Below, in pieces: positions 18,890 through 25,877 of a DNA stretch of 35,634 nt. The DNA comes from Thermoanaerobaculia bacterium (lineage in GTDB: Bacteria; Acidobacteriota; Thermoanaerobaculia; Multivoradales; JAHZIX01), in the NCBI GenBank assembly GCA_027069135.1, contig JALXFE010000590.1, positions 1 through 35,634 of the forward strand. Direction: 5' to 3'. The notes below the pieces were generated by a model that saw only the letters and a program-made list of their open reading frames with translations, was not told the DNA's origin and did no database searches. The translations under genes and the position numbers were made by a program. Position 1 is the first letter of the stretch, and the number at the start of each line of letters is the position of its first letter.

Positions 18890-20092
18890 TCAGTTGTTGA
18901 TGAAGAAGTTCCGCTCTCCCACCAACGTTCGGCCGGTGGGGGTGGCGTTGTCATTGACGAAGACTTGCAGCTGGTGAGGCCCATTCTCGAAGGCCCGGGT
19001 ATCCAGTCGGAAGGAGTACCCCGGAGTCAAGCTGTCCGGAAAGCCCGGAAAGCGACTCGAGACACCCGGACGAGCACCACCGCGGATCGCGGAGCCGACC
19101 TCGGCGCCGTCGATCCAAATCTCGACATCACGAATGCCCTCGAAATCCAGCGCCCAGCCTACGATGTCGAGAGTACCGGTATGGTTGCTGCCGTCCAGAG
19201 GCCGTCCGATCCGACCGAAGGCCCCCTCGTTGCCGATATCGTCATCGCAGAGAAACACTACGGGGATCTCGTCGACATTGGAGAATTGGCCGGAGATGTC
19301 TCCAACCCGGATGGTTAGGACGTGGAACCCCCGCACGAACCCGATCTCTAGGAGCCTACCGATATCCATGGCAAACCGGAATCCCGAATTCGGTGAGTCC
19401 TTAAGCCCCGGAAAGGCCTGCTCGATATCGGTCCGAACGAGGCCCTGGCAGTTGGTCAACCCACCGGCTCCGGCGTTGAAGGTGCAATCTGTCCGGGTAT
19501 TGGCGAAGATCGAGCCGTCGATGAGCAGCTCTACGAAGCCGACCCCTTCGTCCCCTATTTCGACGCCGACGTCGAGAGCCCACCCCTCGACGACGCTGTA
19601 CCGGCGCCGGGAATCCTCAGGGTTGCAGGAGCCGAAGAGCTGGGCGTTACGGTTCGGAAAGTCGATCCTCCCGAAAGGCACCAGCAGATGCTCATTGTTG
19701 ATGAACTCGAGCTCTTTGCTCCGAACGAAGGAGACCTCTCCCGTCCGGCTGGTGCACCGGGGCTGAACCGTGTGTATTCCGTTGAGAAAGCGGGCGGAAT
19801 TGAGTTGAAAAGCGAATCCGGAATTCAGCGAAGCGGGAATTCCGGGGAAGGCGCGGTTGACGTCGGGACGCTGGCGGCCATAGGAGGCCCGGCCGACGAG
19901 CTGTCCGTCGACGAAGATATCGACGGCGGAAATCCCATCGTCATCGAGGCACCACCCGTGGAGGGGAAGAACCCCGGTCCCGGATGTGGCTCCTCCGGCG
20001 ATGCCACCCAGGGCTCCGAAGGGCGCTGCTCCAAAGACGGGAGACGCCAAGCACAGAAGGCATACGAATCCGAATAGCTTCGTACGGCTCAT
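18890..20092 (-). CDS. Secreted protein with three Ig-like repeats
   Basis: A 400-residue exported protein: signal peptide (LFGFVCLLCLASPVFG) followed by three related units at about residues 40-130, 165-270 and 300-395. Each has the order 'GW.LD......V.I.VDG..VG', 'RPDV...FPG.P.S...GF.F.LD' and 'F.NG.H.L.V'. These are beta-rich, Ig-like modules found in secreted and surface proteins; the function is unknown and adhesion or matrix binding is a guess. The middle unit is diverged and carries cysteines. GGAGGATCAGGAAA precedes the ATG, and the leader contains a perfect 8-bp hairpin (20112-20139). Confidence 0.78.
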   Translation of the reverse strand: MSRTKLFGFVCLLCLASPVFGAAPFGALGGIAGGATSGTGVLPLHGWCLDDDGISAVDIFVDGQLVGRASYGRQRPDVNRAFPGIPASLNSGFAFQLNSARFLNGIHTVQPRCTSRTGEVSFVRSKELEFINNEHLLVPFGRIDFPNRNAQLFGSCNPEDSRRRYSVVEGWALDVGVEIGDEGVGFVELLIDGSIFANTRTDCTFNAGAGGLTNCQGLVRTDIEQAFPGLKDSPNSGFRFAMDIGRLLEIGFVRGFHVLTIRVGDISGQFSNVDEIPVVFLCDDDIGNEGAFGRIGRPLDGSNHTGTLDIVGWALDFEGIRDVEIWIDGAEVGSAIRGGARPGVSSRFPGFPDSLTPGYSFRLDTRAFENGPHQLQVFVNDNATPTGRTLVGERNFFINN

Positions 20093-20111
20093 TTTCCTGA
20101 TCCTCCAAGAG

Positions 20112-20139
20112 CGGCAGCCGGGGGCGCAAGAGGCTGCCG
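20112..20139 (-). promoter_or_regulatory. Stem-loop in the leader of the Ig-like protein gene
   Basis: CGGCAGCC (20112-20119) pairs perfectly with GGCTGCCG (20132-20139), about 20 bp upstream of the ATG on the minus strand and just upstream of the GGAGG box. In that direction it is preceded, not followed, by a T-run, so it is not a simple terminator. A mRNA-stabilising or regulatory hairpin is possible. Confidence 0.4.
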
Positions 20140-20311
20140 AAAAAGTCTTCTATCTCCGTCCTCTATAGACTTGGGTCTAAAGTGTTACATGAGATTTTCG
20201 CGGGATTCTATCTCCCGTATACGCACAAGTCAATGTCTCTCACCGGCCAGCAGAGCCCGGTTCTCAAAAAAGCGGCTCGACGGACCCGCGAGTGGATCGC
20301 TCCGGCCTCTG

Positions 20312-21247
20312 TTACTCCACCCGGTTTTCCTGCCCCGTCAAGTAGGCGGCGACCAGATCCGGCAGGTGGTCCAGATCGTAGCCGCCCTCGAGAACGGAGA
20401 GCATCCGCCCCTCGCAGGCTTGGTCCGCGAAGGCAGCCAACCGTCGCCCCAACCAATGGAAAGTGTCGATCTCCAGCCGGAAACCTCCCAATGGATCTCC
20501 CTTCCAGGCATCGAATCCCGCCGAAACGACGAGAGCTCCCGGCTGGAATCGTTCCATGGCCGGCAGAATCTCTTCGTCTACAGCAGCTCTGAAGGTCTCA
20601 TCACCGGTTCCCGCGGGTAGCGGTATGTTGACCGTCGAACCCTCGCCTTCACCCCGTCCGATCTCCTGCCGCTCTCCCGTTCCCGGGTAAAAGGGGGCTT
20701 GATGGACGCTTCCATAGAACACGTCGGCCCGTCCTTCGAAGAGATGCTGGGTACCGTTGCCGTGGTGGACGTCGAAATCGAAGATCGCCACCCGGGCGAC
20801 CCCATGCCCAGCCCGTAGATGCTCAGCGGCGATGGCCGCGTTGTTCAGATAGCAAAAGCCCATGGCGGTGTCGCGCTCGGCATGATGCCCGGGCGGACGA
20901 ACGGCCGCAAACGCTTTCCGGCCGGAGGCGCCGCGAACCCAATCGGCGGCCGTTACGGCGGCCTCGGCGGCTCCCCAGGCACCGGACCAGGTCCCCGCCG
21001 AAAGGGGATTGTCCGCTGAGTCAAGAATTCCGTCCCCCCTCTCCACCGCCCGCTTGAAGCGCTCCAAGTACCGGGGGTCATGGAGCCTCGCGACCACATC
21101 GGCGGCGGATTCGTGAGGACATTCACCTTGGAGGTTCCAACCAGCGCTCCGCAACATCGCCAAGAGGTCTTCGAGACGCTCCCCCCTCTCGGGGTACCCG
21201 GCTGGAGAAACATGAGCTTGGCACCGGCTGTCCGTGAAGATCTTCAT
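20312..21247 (-). CDS. Histone deacetylase / acetylpolyamine amidohydrolase family protein
   Basis: A 311-residue zinc hydrolase of the HDAC superfamily. The conserved motifs are clear: RPPGHHAE (the active-site His pair), GFCYLNNAAIAAEHLR, and IFDFDVHHGNGTQ with the zinc-binding Asp and His. SVHQAPFYPGTG, VVSAGFDAWKGDPLGG (second zinc Asp) and VLEGGYD follow. Bacterial members remove acetyl groups from small amines, acetoin-related substrates or protein lysines; the substrate here is unknown. The ATG lies 12 bp after the sigma-factor stop, so the two form a likely operon. No strong RBS is seen. Confidence 0.93.
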   Translation of the reverse strand: MKIFTDSRCQAHVSPAGYPERGERLEDLLAMLRSAGWNLQGECPHESAADVVARLHDPRYLERFKRAVERGDGILDSADNPLSAGTWSGAWGAAEAAVTAADWVRGASGRKAFAAVRPPGHHAERDTAMGFCYLNNAAIAAEHLRAGHGVARVAIFDFDVHHGNGTQHLFEGRADVFYGSVHQAPFYPGTGERQEIGRGEGEGSTVNIPLPAGTGDETFRAAVDEEILPAMERFQPGALVVSAGFDAWKGDPLGGFRLEIDTFHWLGRRLAAFADQACEGRMLSVLEGGYDLDHLPDLVAAYLTGQENRVE

Positions 21248-21259
21248 GATCTCGGTATC

Positions 21260-21964
21260 CTAACAACCGGGTGAGGCTTTGCCGCGGCCGGGAAGACGGA
21301 GGCCTTGATCCTCCAGACCTCGCCGGATTCGATGAATGACGGAGTCGATAGCACTGACGCTCAATTTGAACTCCAGATGCCGAGAAATCTCGCGGCTGGT
21401 CCGCCCCTCGACCAACGCCCAGTGGAGGATTCGCAGATTGCGGAGGCCGTGGCTACTGCGCGCAGCTATGACCCGGCAGCCCCGTAGGAGCTCCTGGGAG
21501 CGTTCCTTCTGTAGGGCCTCCAACTCCGGGGTCGAGGAGTAGTGGGAGATGGATTCCTGCACGGATACGTCGGTGCTCGAGGCCGCTACCTTGATCATCC
21601 GTCCTCCTCGCTTCTGGGCCGAGCCGTGGCGAAGGGTATCTACCACCACGGACCAGGATACGCGCCGAAGGAATCTGCGCGCTTGGCCCTCCCGGCGTCC
21701 ACGGAATTGCTGCAGCCGTCGTCGACCTTGCTCCAATAGACGGCAATAGACTTCCTGCTCGGCTTCCTCGATGTCTTCGATCGTGAAGGGAGCCCGGCAC
21801 CGATAGAAGGCACCCCGAATACTCGCCCTCAGAAGGCGCCCATAGGTTTGAATGAACATTTCCCAACAAACGGAATCTTCTAGCCTCTGTCCGGTAGAGG
21901 GAACTCTGTGGAACCCACTGACCGCGCAGCGATGAAAGAGATGGACAGTTGAATTCGAGGACAT
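21260..21964 (-). CDS. ECF-like RNA polymerase sigma factor (divergent)
   Basis: A 234-residue protein that I read as a sigma-70-family factor. Residues about 30-110 look like region 2 (WEMFIQTYGRLLRASIRG, then IEDIEEAEQEVYCRLLEQG, then RFLRRVSWSVVVDTLR). Residues 150-225 look like region 4 with a helix-turn-helix (LRNLRILHWALVEGRTSREISRHL, then SAIDSVIHRIRRGLE). The match is divergent, and the 'D.VQE....L' signature is present as 'EEAEQEVYCRLL'. No anti-sigma factor gene is adjacent; the downstream partner is the HDAC-family gene. The ATG is only 2 bp from a hairpin that contains the likely RBS, so translation may be conditional. Confidence 0.7.
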   Translation of the reverse strand: MSSNSTVHLFHRCAVSGFHRVPSTGQRLEDSVCWEMFIQTYGRLLRASIRGAFYRCRAPFTIEDIEEAEQEVYCRLLEQGRRRLQQFRGRREGQARRFLRRVSWSVVVDTLRHGSAQKRGGRMIKVAASSTDVSVQESISHYSSTPELEALQKERSQELLRGCRVIAARSSHGLRNLRILHWALVEGRTSREISRHLEFKLSVSAIDSVIHRIRRGLEDQGLRLPGRGKASPGC

Positions 21965-21966
21965 GA

Positions 21967-21993
21967 CTCCACTCCCGCAATAGAGGAGTGGAG
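21967..21993 (-). promoter_or_regulatory. Hairpin masking the sigma-factor ribosome binding site
   Basis: On the minus strand CTCCACTCC (21993-21985) pairs perfectly over 9 bp with GGAGTGGAG (21975-21967), with a 9-base loop. The 3' arm contains the only Shine-Dalgarno-like sequence and ends 2 bases before the ATG at 21964. When folded it would hide the RBS, as in RNA thermometers or other translational switches. Confidence 0.6.
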
Positions 21994-22162
21994 ATGCGAT
22001 ACCGAGGGCTTCGAGGAAGCCACAGAATTCGCGGACAAAGGCGAATGGAAGACAAGCCCTTCAACCTTAGCATACTTAGTTTTCTTTATCTTCCACCGTG
22101 ACCTGAGATCTTCGGACCCGCGATCTTGGGGCAGGCCTCACCGTCGATGAGCCGGCTCGACT

Positions 22163-22171
22163 TGCTACAAT
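22163..22171 (+). promoter_or_regulatory. Extended -10 element for a leaderless sulfatase gene
   Basis: TGC plus TACAAT (22166-22171), then 8 bp to the ATG at 22180. The predicted transcription start coincides with the start codon and no RBS exists. The -35 region is weak. Confidence 0.5.
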
Positions 22172-22179
22172 CGCCCGCC

Positions 22180-23565
22180 ATGCGCAGATCTCTCCCCATC
22201 CTTCTGGCCACGCTCTCCCTCGCCAGCTGCACCGCTCCGGAAACGGCGCCGACTCGTCCGGACCTGGCCGGCGCGGCCGCTGGGCGAAATGTCGTCCTGC
22301 TCAGCATCGATACGCTACGAGCGGATCGGCTGAACGCCTATGGCTACGCCGAAAGGACCACCAGCCCACGACTGGATGCGCTCCTGGGCTCGGGCATCCA
22401 ATTCGAGGACGCCTCGGCTCCCCGCTCGATCACCTGGCCTTCCTTGGCGTCCGTCTTGACAGGCCTCTATCCCAGCGGTCATGGGGTCATCCAAAACGGC
22501 TACGAGTTGCCGGACGACCTCCCGACCCTGCCGAAGTTGCTCCGGGACTCCGGCTATTCGACCGCAGCCTTCCTCAGCAATATGTGTCGGGCAAACCACC
22601 AGGGATGGGATGAGTTTCGCTGCTCCCAGGGCCGTGACACCCGAGCCTCCGAATGGGCCCTCAAGTGGGTCGAGAGCCGGGATGCAGAGAATCCCTTCTT
22701 TCTTTGGATCCATCTCTTCGGCGCCCATCCGCCCTACTACAACGGAGGACGACTGGCCGCTGAGGAGCTCGATCCGGGATACGTCGGCGATCTTGCCCCC
22801 AAGAAGAGATTTCTCGATGCGGTGATGAAGGAAGGCCTCGAGCTCTCGGCGGCAGATCGTCGCCATCTGGACGCCATCTACGACGCCTCAGTCATCGGAA
22901 CAGACCGCATCGTCGGTGGCATTCTCGAGGGTCTGACCGCATCCGGAGCCTTAGAGAACACCATCGTTGTGGTGCTCGCGGACCACGGCGAGGAGCTCTA
23001 CGACCATCACAAATACCTCTATCACGCCTGCTCTGTGTACCAGACGGCGCTTCACGTCCCGTTGGGCATCAGTGCTCCGGGCCTCCTCCCTCAAGGCCAA
23101 CGGGTACGCCAGACGGTGGAGTTGATCGATGTCGTCCCGACCCTTCTCGATCTACTCGGCATCGCTCCCCCGGCGGGCCTCCACGGTGTGTCGTTGCGGC
23201 CGTATCTGGAACGCCCTGAAGCGGGAGGCCGCGGCAAGCCTGCCTATTCGGAGTACGGGGACTTGAGGATCCACACAGTGCTGGCGGATGGCTGGAAACT
23301 CATCGACAACCCCGACTCCCTCACTCCCTATTGCTTCGCCGGGGGTCCGCCGGACCTCTACCCCATCGAAGAAGCGGAGCTTTACGACCTACAGCAGGAC
23401 CCCTTGGAAAGCAGAAATCTTGCCGAGATGAACCCGGGGCGGGTCTCTCGGATGCGGGAGCTGATCCGAAAACGCTTTGTGGATTTGCAGAGCCGGGACG
23501 AGGCCCAGGAGCTTCCGGAGGACCTCAAGAAAGAGCTCCGAAGCCTGGGCTACGTCGCCCCATAA
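22180..23565 (+). CDS. Sulfatase-fold lipoprotein (alkaline phosphatase superfamily)
   Basis: A 461-residue lipoprotein with lipobox LASC (Cys17). The catalytic domain opens with NVVLLSIDTLRADRLNAYGY and has the nucleophile segment ITWPSLASVLTGLYPSGHGV, where Thr-x-Pro-Ser takes the place of the formylglycine CxPSR motif. It continues with FLWIHLFGAHPPY, the metal site VLADHGEELYDH, and the C-terminal LRSLGYVAP ending shared with the sulfatase at 12.5 kb. It lacks that protein's long N-terminal region, so the two are paralogues rather than a recent duplication. The ATG at 22180 starts exactly at the signal peptide. Substrate unknown. Confidence 0.87.
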   Translation: MRRSLPILLATLSLASCTAPETAPTRPDLAGAAAGRNVVLLSIDTLRADRLNAYGYAERTTSPRLDALLGSGIQFEDASAPRSITWPSLASVLTGLYPSGHGVIQNGYELPDDLPTLPKLLRDSGYSTAAFLSNMCRANHQGWDEFRCSQGRDTRASEWALKWVESRDAENPFFLWIHLFGAHPPYYNGGRLAAEELDPGYVGDLAPKKRFLDAVMKEGLELSAADRRHLDAIYDASVIGTDRIVGGILEGLTASGALENTIVVVLADHGEELYDHHKYLYHACSVYQTALHVPLGISAPGLLPQGQRVRQTVELIDVVPTLLDLLGIAPPAGLHGVSLRPYLERPEAGGRGKPAYSEYGDLRIHTVLADGWKLIDNPDSLTPYCFAGGPPDLYPIEEAELYDLQQDPLESRNLAEMNPGRVSRMRELIRKRFVDLQSRDEAQELPEDLKKELRSLGYVAP

Positions 23566-23577
23566 GGTGATCCCAAC

Positions 23578-23604
23578 AAAAAAGGCAGCCGCGATGGCTG
23601 CCTT
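23578..23604 (-). terminator. Intrinsic terminator after rpmG
   Basis: Stem GGCAGCC/GGCTGCC with a 5-base loop (23584-23602). On the minus strand it is followed by a run of six T (23583-23578), as expected for an intrinsic terminator of the tRNA-rpmG unit. Confidence 0.85.
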
Positions 23605-23630
23605 GAATCGTCGTCTGTAACCGTAAGGAC

Positions 23631-23786
23631 CTAGCGGAGCTTCTGTTCCTTGAACTCCACGTGCTTGCGGATCTTCGGGTCGTATTTCTTGAGAATCAGC
23701 TTCTCGGTGCTGCTTCTCTTGTTCTTCGTCGTGGTGTAGAAATAACCGGTCCCAGCGGTAGAAACCAGTTTGATCTTTTCGCGCAT
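23631..23786 (-). CDS. rpmG: 50S ribosomal protein L33 (zinc-free type)
   Basis: A 51-residue protein: [20 protein letters not shown], then [17 protein letters not shown] and a basic C-terminus. It matches bacterial L33 in length and sequence. The CxxC pairs of the zinc-binding form are absent (GTGYFYTT replaces the first), so this is the cysteine-free type, like the E. coli protein. It lies downstream of two tRNA genes on the same strand and ends at an intrinsic terminator, so it is probably read through from the tRNA promoter. Confidence 0.96.
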   Translation of the reverse strand: MREKIKLVSTAGTGYFYTTTKNKRSSTEKLILKKYDPKIRKHVEFKEQKLR

Positions 23787-23816
23787 GACGGCTACTCCTA
23801 AGAAAAAGTGACGAAT

Positions 23817-23893
23817 TGGCGGGGCCGACGGGACTCGAACCCGCGACCTCCGGCGTGACAGGCCGGCATTCTAACCAGCTGAACTACGACCCC
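23817..23893 (-). tRNA. tRNA-Asp (GTC)
   Basis: A 77-nt cloverleaf: acceptor GGGGTCG pairs with CGGCCCC, the anticodon loop reads CTGTCAC (anticodon GTC), the T loop is TTCGAGT, discriminator G, and CCA is encoded. It lies 34 bp downstream of tRNA-Val, in transcription order, and 30 bp upstream of rpmG. Confidence 0.97.
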
Positions 23894-23927
23894 GCTTGCT
23901 TCGTTTCTGCGACCGTTCTTACCAGAA

Positions 23928-24002
23928 TGGTGGGAGGTGTGGGACTTGAACCCGCGACCCCCTGCGTGTAAAACAGGTGCTCTACCACTGAGCTAACCTC
24001 CC
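23928..24002 (-). tRNA. tRNA-Val (TAC)
   Basis: A 75-nt cloverleaf: acceptor GGGAGGT pairs with ACCTCCC, the anticodon loop reads TTTACAC (anticodon TAC), discriminator A, and CCA is encoded. First of the tRNA-Val, tRNA-Asp, rpmG cluster. Confidence 0.97.
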
Positions 24003-24019
24003 TGGCCGCCAGGGCGGCA

Positions 24020-24049
24020 ATGGTACTCAAAGGCTGTGCTTCAAGTCAA
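24020..24049 (-). promoter_or_regulatory. Promoter of the tRNA-Val/tRNA-Asp/rpmG unit
   Basis: On the minus strand TTGACT (24049-24044) and TACCAT (24025-24020) with an 18-bp spacer. The predicted start is about 10 bp upstream of tRNA-Val. Consensus match only. Confidence 0.55.
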
Positions 24050-24198
24050 CGGCATTCTTTGCGATCCGGCGCGATGATCTCGGGCACACCCCTTCTGAGC
24101 CTTCCGTGAGACAATAGAATGACCGCAAGCACCGAGCGAACGGTGCCGCAGGCTTGGCCTCACCCCACCAACCAACGCACGGAGGTTTCTCTAAGAAA

Positions 24199-24804
24199 AT
24201 GCATACGCTGCCCGACCTGCCCTATGCCTTCAACGCCCTCGAACCGCATATAGACGCCAAGACGATGGAAATCCACCACGGCAAGCACCACAACGCCTAC
24301 GTGACGAACCTCAATAACGCCCTCGAAGGCCACGCGGGCTTGGTGAGGAAGAGTCTCGAGGACCTCCTGGGGGATCTGAACAGCGTCCCGGAGAGCATCC
24401 GCGGCGCGGTCCGAAACAACGGTGGCGGCCACGCCAACCACAGCTTGTTCTGGCCGACCATGAGCCCCGACGGAGGCGGAGCCCCGAGCGGCGACCTCGC
24501 CGCCGCCATCGAGCGGGACCTCGGCGGCTTCGACGCCTTTAAGAAGGCTTTCGCCACTGCCGCCGGAACCCGTTTCGGTTCTGGCTGGGCGTGGCTCAGC
24601 GTCGCCGACGGCCACCTCGAAGTCTCCTCCACACCTAACCAGGACAGCCCGTTGATGGAAGGAAAGACCCCCATCCTGGGCCTGGATGTCTGGGAGCACG
24701 CCTATTACCTGCACTACCAGAATCGGCGTCCGGACTACGTCAAGGCTTGGTGGAATGTCGTCGACTGGGATGTCGTGGCCTCCCGCTTCGCAGCCCAGGC
24801 GTAG
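24199..24804 (+). CDS. sodA: Superoxide dismutase, manganese type
   Basis: A 201-residue Fe/Mn superoxide dismutase. The four metal ligands are visible in [15 protein letters not shown] and [23 protein letters not shown] and NQDSPL (Gly and Gln arrangement) are typical of manganese enzymes, while [17 protein letters not shown] is the family C-terminal signature; metal choice is inferred. No signal peptide, so cytoplasmic. The ATG at 24199 has GGAGG at 24181-24185, a 13-bp spacing that is on the long side. An in-frame upstream start at 24154 has no RBS. Confidence 0.96.
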   Translation: MHTLPDLPYAFNALEPHIDAKTMEIHHGKHHNAYVTNLNNALEGHAGLVRKSLEDLLGDLNSVPESIRGAVRNNGGGHANHSLFWPTMSPDGGGAPSGDLAAAIERDLGGFDAFKKAFATAAGTRFGSGWAWLSVADGHLEVSSTPNQDSPLMEGKTPILGLDVWEHAYYLHYQNRRPDYVKAWWNVVDWDVVASRFAAQA

Positions 24805-24845
24805 CCCGAGCCTACGCGGGCAGAACCCAAGTCGCTTCGCACCCC

Positions 24846-24872
24846 AAGGCGGCCCCTCTCGGGCCGCCTTTT
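24846..24872 (+). terminator. Intrinsic terminator of sodA
   Basis: A 10-bp perfect stem AAGGCGGCCC (24846-24855) and GGGCCGCCTT (24861-24870) with a 5-base loop, followed by TT and a pyrimidine run. The 3' arm is repeated twice more downstream. Confidence 0.85.
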
Positions 24873-24902
24873 CTCGGTCCGCCTTTTCTCGGGCCGCCTT
24901 TA
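24858..24902. repeat. 15-bp tandem repeat of the terminator 3' arm
   Basis: CTCGGGCCGCCTTTT at 24858, CTCGGTCCGCCTTTT at 24873 and CTCGGGCCGCCTTTA at 24888, then a decayed copy to about 24918. The copies can pair alternatively with the single 5' arm at 24846-24855. Confidence 0.9.
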
Positions 24903-25115
24903 TCTCGGGCCACCCTTTCCGGCCGATCCCCCTATCTGAAACATCCGGACGGTATTCCGGAGCCTCTCCTCACCCATGGCTCCGCCGTGGAATCCGGGAA
25001 CAGAAGACCTAAAGTTTGAATATACAGAAGCTTACACCTATCAGCTCACCAAGTGATCAACAATGCCAAGGGTTCTTTGCGCCACCTCAAGAAAAAATCA
25101 ACCCCCAAGACCTAG

Positions 25116-25127
25116 ACTATGCATAGT
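25116..25127. promoter_or_regulatory. Candidate operator upstream of the ArsR-type gene
   Basis: ACTATGCATAGT is a perfect 12-bp palindrome, followed after 4 bp by ACTATGG, about 93 bp before the ATG. ArsR-family regulators bind short palindromes, often their own; this is a positional guess. Confidence 0.35.
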
Positions 25128-25219
25128 TCACTATGGAGCCATCATCATGGAGCAAATCAGACGGCCGGCAGCCCCTTGGATTCCATAGCCGGATGATTTC
25201 ACCGAAGGAGGATTTCCGA

Positions 25220-25534
25220 ATGCAGATCGCAACGGCTTTACCAGGCCGCAAACGCCAGCTGACCAAAGTCTTCAAAGCTCTGTCCGACGGAACGCGCCAG
25301 GAAATCCTGCGCCTCCTCGAGGGCAGCCAGCGCACGGTGGGAGAGATTGTGGGTAACTTCAGCCTCTCCCAGCCGACGATTTCTCGGCATCTTGCGGTAC
25401 TCAAGGAAGCGGACCTGGTGGTAGACCAGCGTCAAGGACAGAACGTCATATACCGCCTGAACGACGAGACTCTCTCCGCCTCGATGCGCGGTTTCTTCGG
25501 TCAATTCCGAAGCTGCCAGCACTCTCTTCGCTGA
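25220..25534 (+). CDS. ArsR-family transcriptional regulator
   Basis: A 104-residue winged helix-turn-helix protein: TKVFKALSDGTRQEILRLLEG, then TVGEIVGNFSLSQPTISRHLAVLKEADLV and QGQNVIYRLNDE. The recognition helix is SQPTISRHLAVLKEAD. The CxC metal site usual in helix alpha3 of arsenic/zinc sensors is missing (only one Cys, near the C-terminus), so it is probably not a classic metal sensor and more like SdpR-type autorepressors. The ATG at 25220 has a strong AAGGAGG 8 bp upstream; longer upstream frames do not. No target operon is adjacent. Confidence 0.9.
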   Translation: MQIATALPGRKRQLTKVFKALSDGTRQEILRLLEGSQRTVGEIVGNFSLSQPTISRHLAVLKEADLVVDQRQGQNVIYRLNDETLSASMRGFFGQFRSCQHSLR

Positions 25535-25554
25535 TAGACGACGGGCAGCGACGA

Positions 25555-25594
25555 GCAGCGACGAGCGGTCGCCCCCCTCCGACCGCTTCGCTGC
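25555..25594 (+). terminator. Strong hairpin after the ArsR-type gene (possible terminator)
   Basis: Left arm 25555-25571 (GCAGCGACGAGCGGTCG) pairs with right arm 25580-25594 (CGACCGCTTCGCTGC) across an 8-base loop with a small bulge. No T-run follows, so termination is not certain. The left arm lies in a 10-bp direct repeat (GCAGCGACGA twice). Confidence 0.4.
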
Positions 25595-25640
25595 GACTCG
25601 TGGAGTGACGCATCGGCTAGCGAAAACCACTCTTCGCATC

Positions 25641-25646
25641 TATAAT
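25641..25646 (+). promoter_or_regulatory. Consensus -10 box upstream of the CAU tRNA
   Basis: TATAAT matches the -10 consensus exactly, but the -35 position (TAGCGA) is poor. It would start transcription near 25653 and give a leader of about 90 bp before the tRNA at 25745. Confidence 0.45.
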
Positions 25647-25744
25647 CCCCTCCTCGACAGGAGTGAAGGGCCGATTCCGGCTCTCTCCCAAACAGTCCGG
25701 AACTTTCCGTGGGCGCTTCGTGCCCCTTAAGGTTCGTCAGTTTC

Positions 25745-25821
25745 GGCGGTGTAGCTCAGCTGGTTAGAGCGAGCGACTCATAATCGCTAGGTCATGGGTT
25801 CAAGTCCCTTCACCGCCACCA
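25745..25821 (+). tRNA. tRNA with CAT anticodon (elongator Met most likely; Ile2 not excluded)
   Basis: A 77-nt cloverleaf: acceptor GGCGGTG pairs with CACCGCC, the anticodon loop reads CTCATAA (anticodon CAT), discriminator A, and CCA is encoded. A CAU anticodon belongs either to elongator tRNA-Met or to tRNA-Ile2, in which C34 is modified to lysidine by TilS. The acceptor GGCGGTG and G4/G5 favour elongator Met, while the anticodon arm AGCGA-CTCATAA-TCGCT looks like E. coli Ile2. tilS starts 56 bp downstream. Initiator Met is excluded because the first acceptor pair is formed. Confidence 0.85.
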
Positions 25822-25877
25822 GCCTCGTGTTTCCCGGTGCCCCGCGGCCCCGTGGAGACACCCTTGATGGTCCCGAC

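Larger units (their letters stand above)
24805..25219. other. Gene-free interval between sodA and the ArsR-type gene
   Basis: This 415-bp stretch contains the repeated sodA terminator (24846-24902), a small hairpin of two TCCGGA palindromes near 24945, and a palindrome ACTATGCATAGT (25116-25127) upstream of the ArsR-type gene. The stretch 25010-25110 is AT-richer than the rest of the window. Nothing else can be named. Confidence 0.6.

Noticed and set aside
24686-25012. Open frame downstream of and overlapping sodA (108 codons)
   Set aside because: It crosses the sodA end, the terminator and the 15-bp repeats; its Ser/Pro/Phe-rich repeats come from the terminator sequence.
25794-25877. tilS start inside the tRNA gene
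   Set aside because: The frame is open through the tRNA 3' half by chance; the product would need to begin within a structural RNA.
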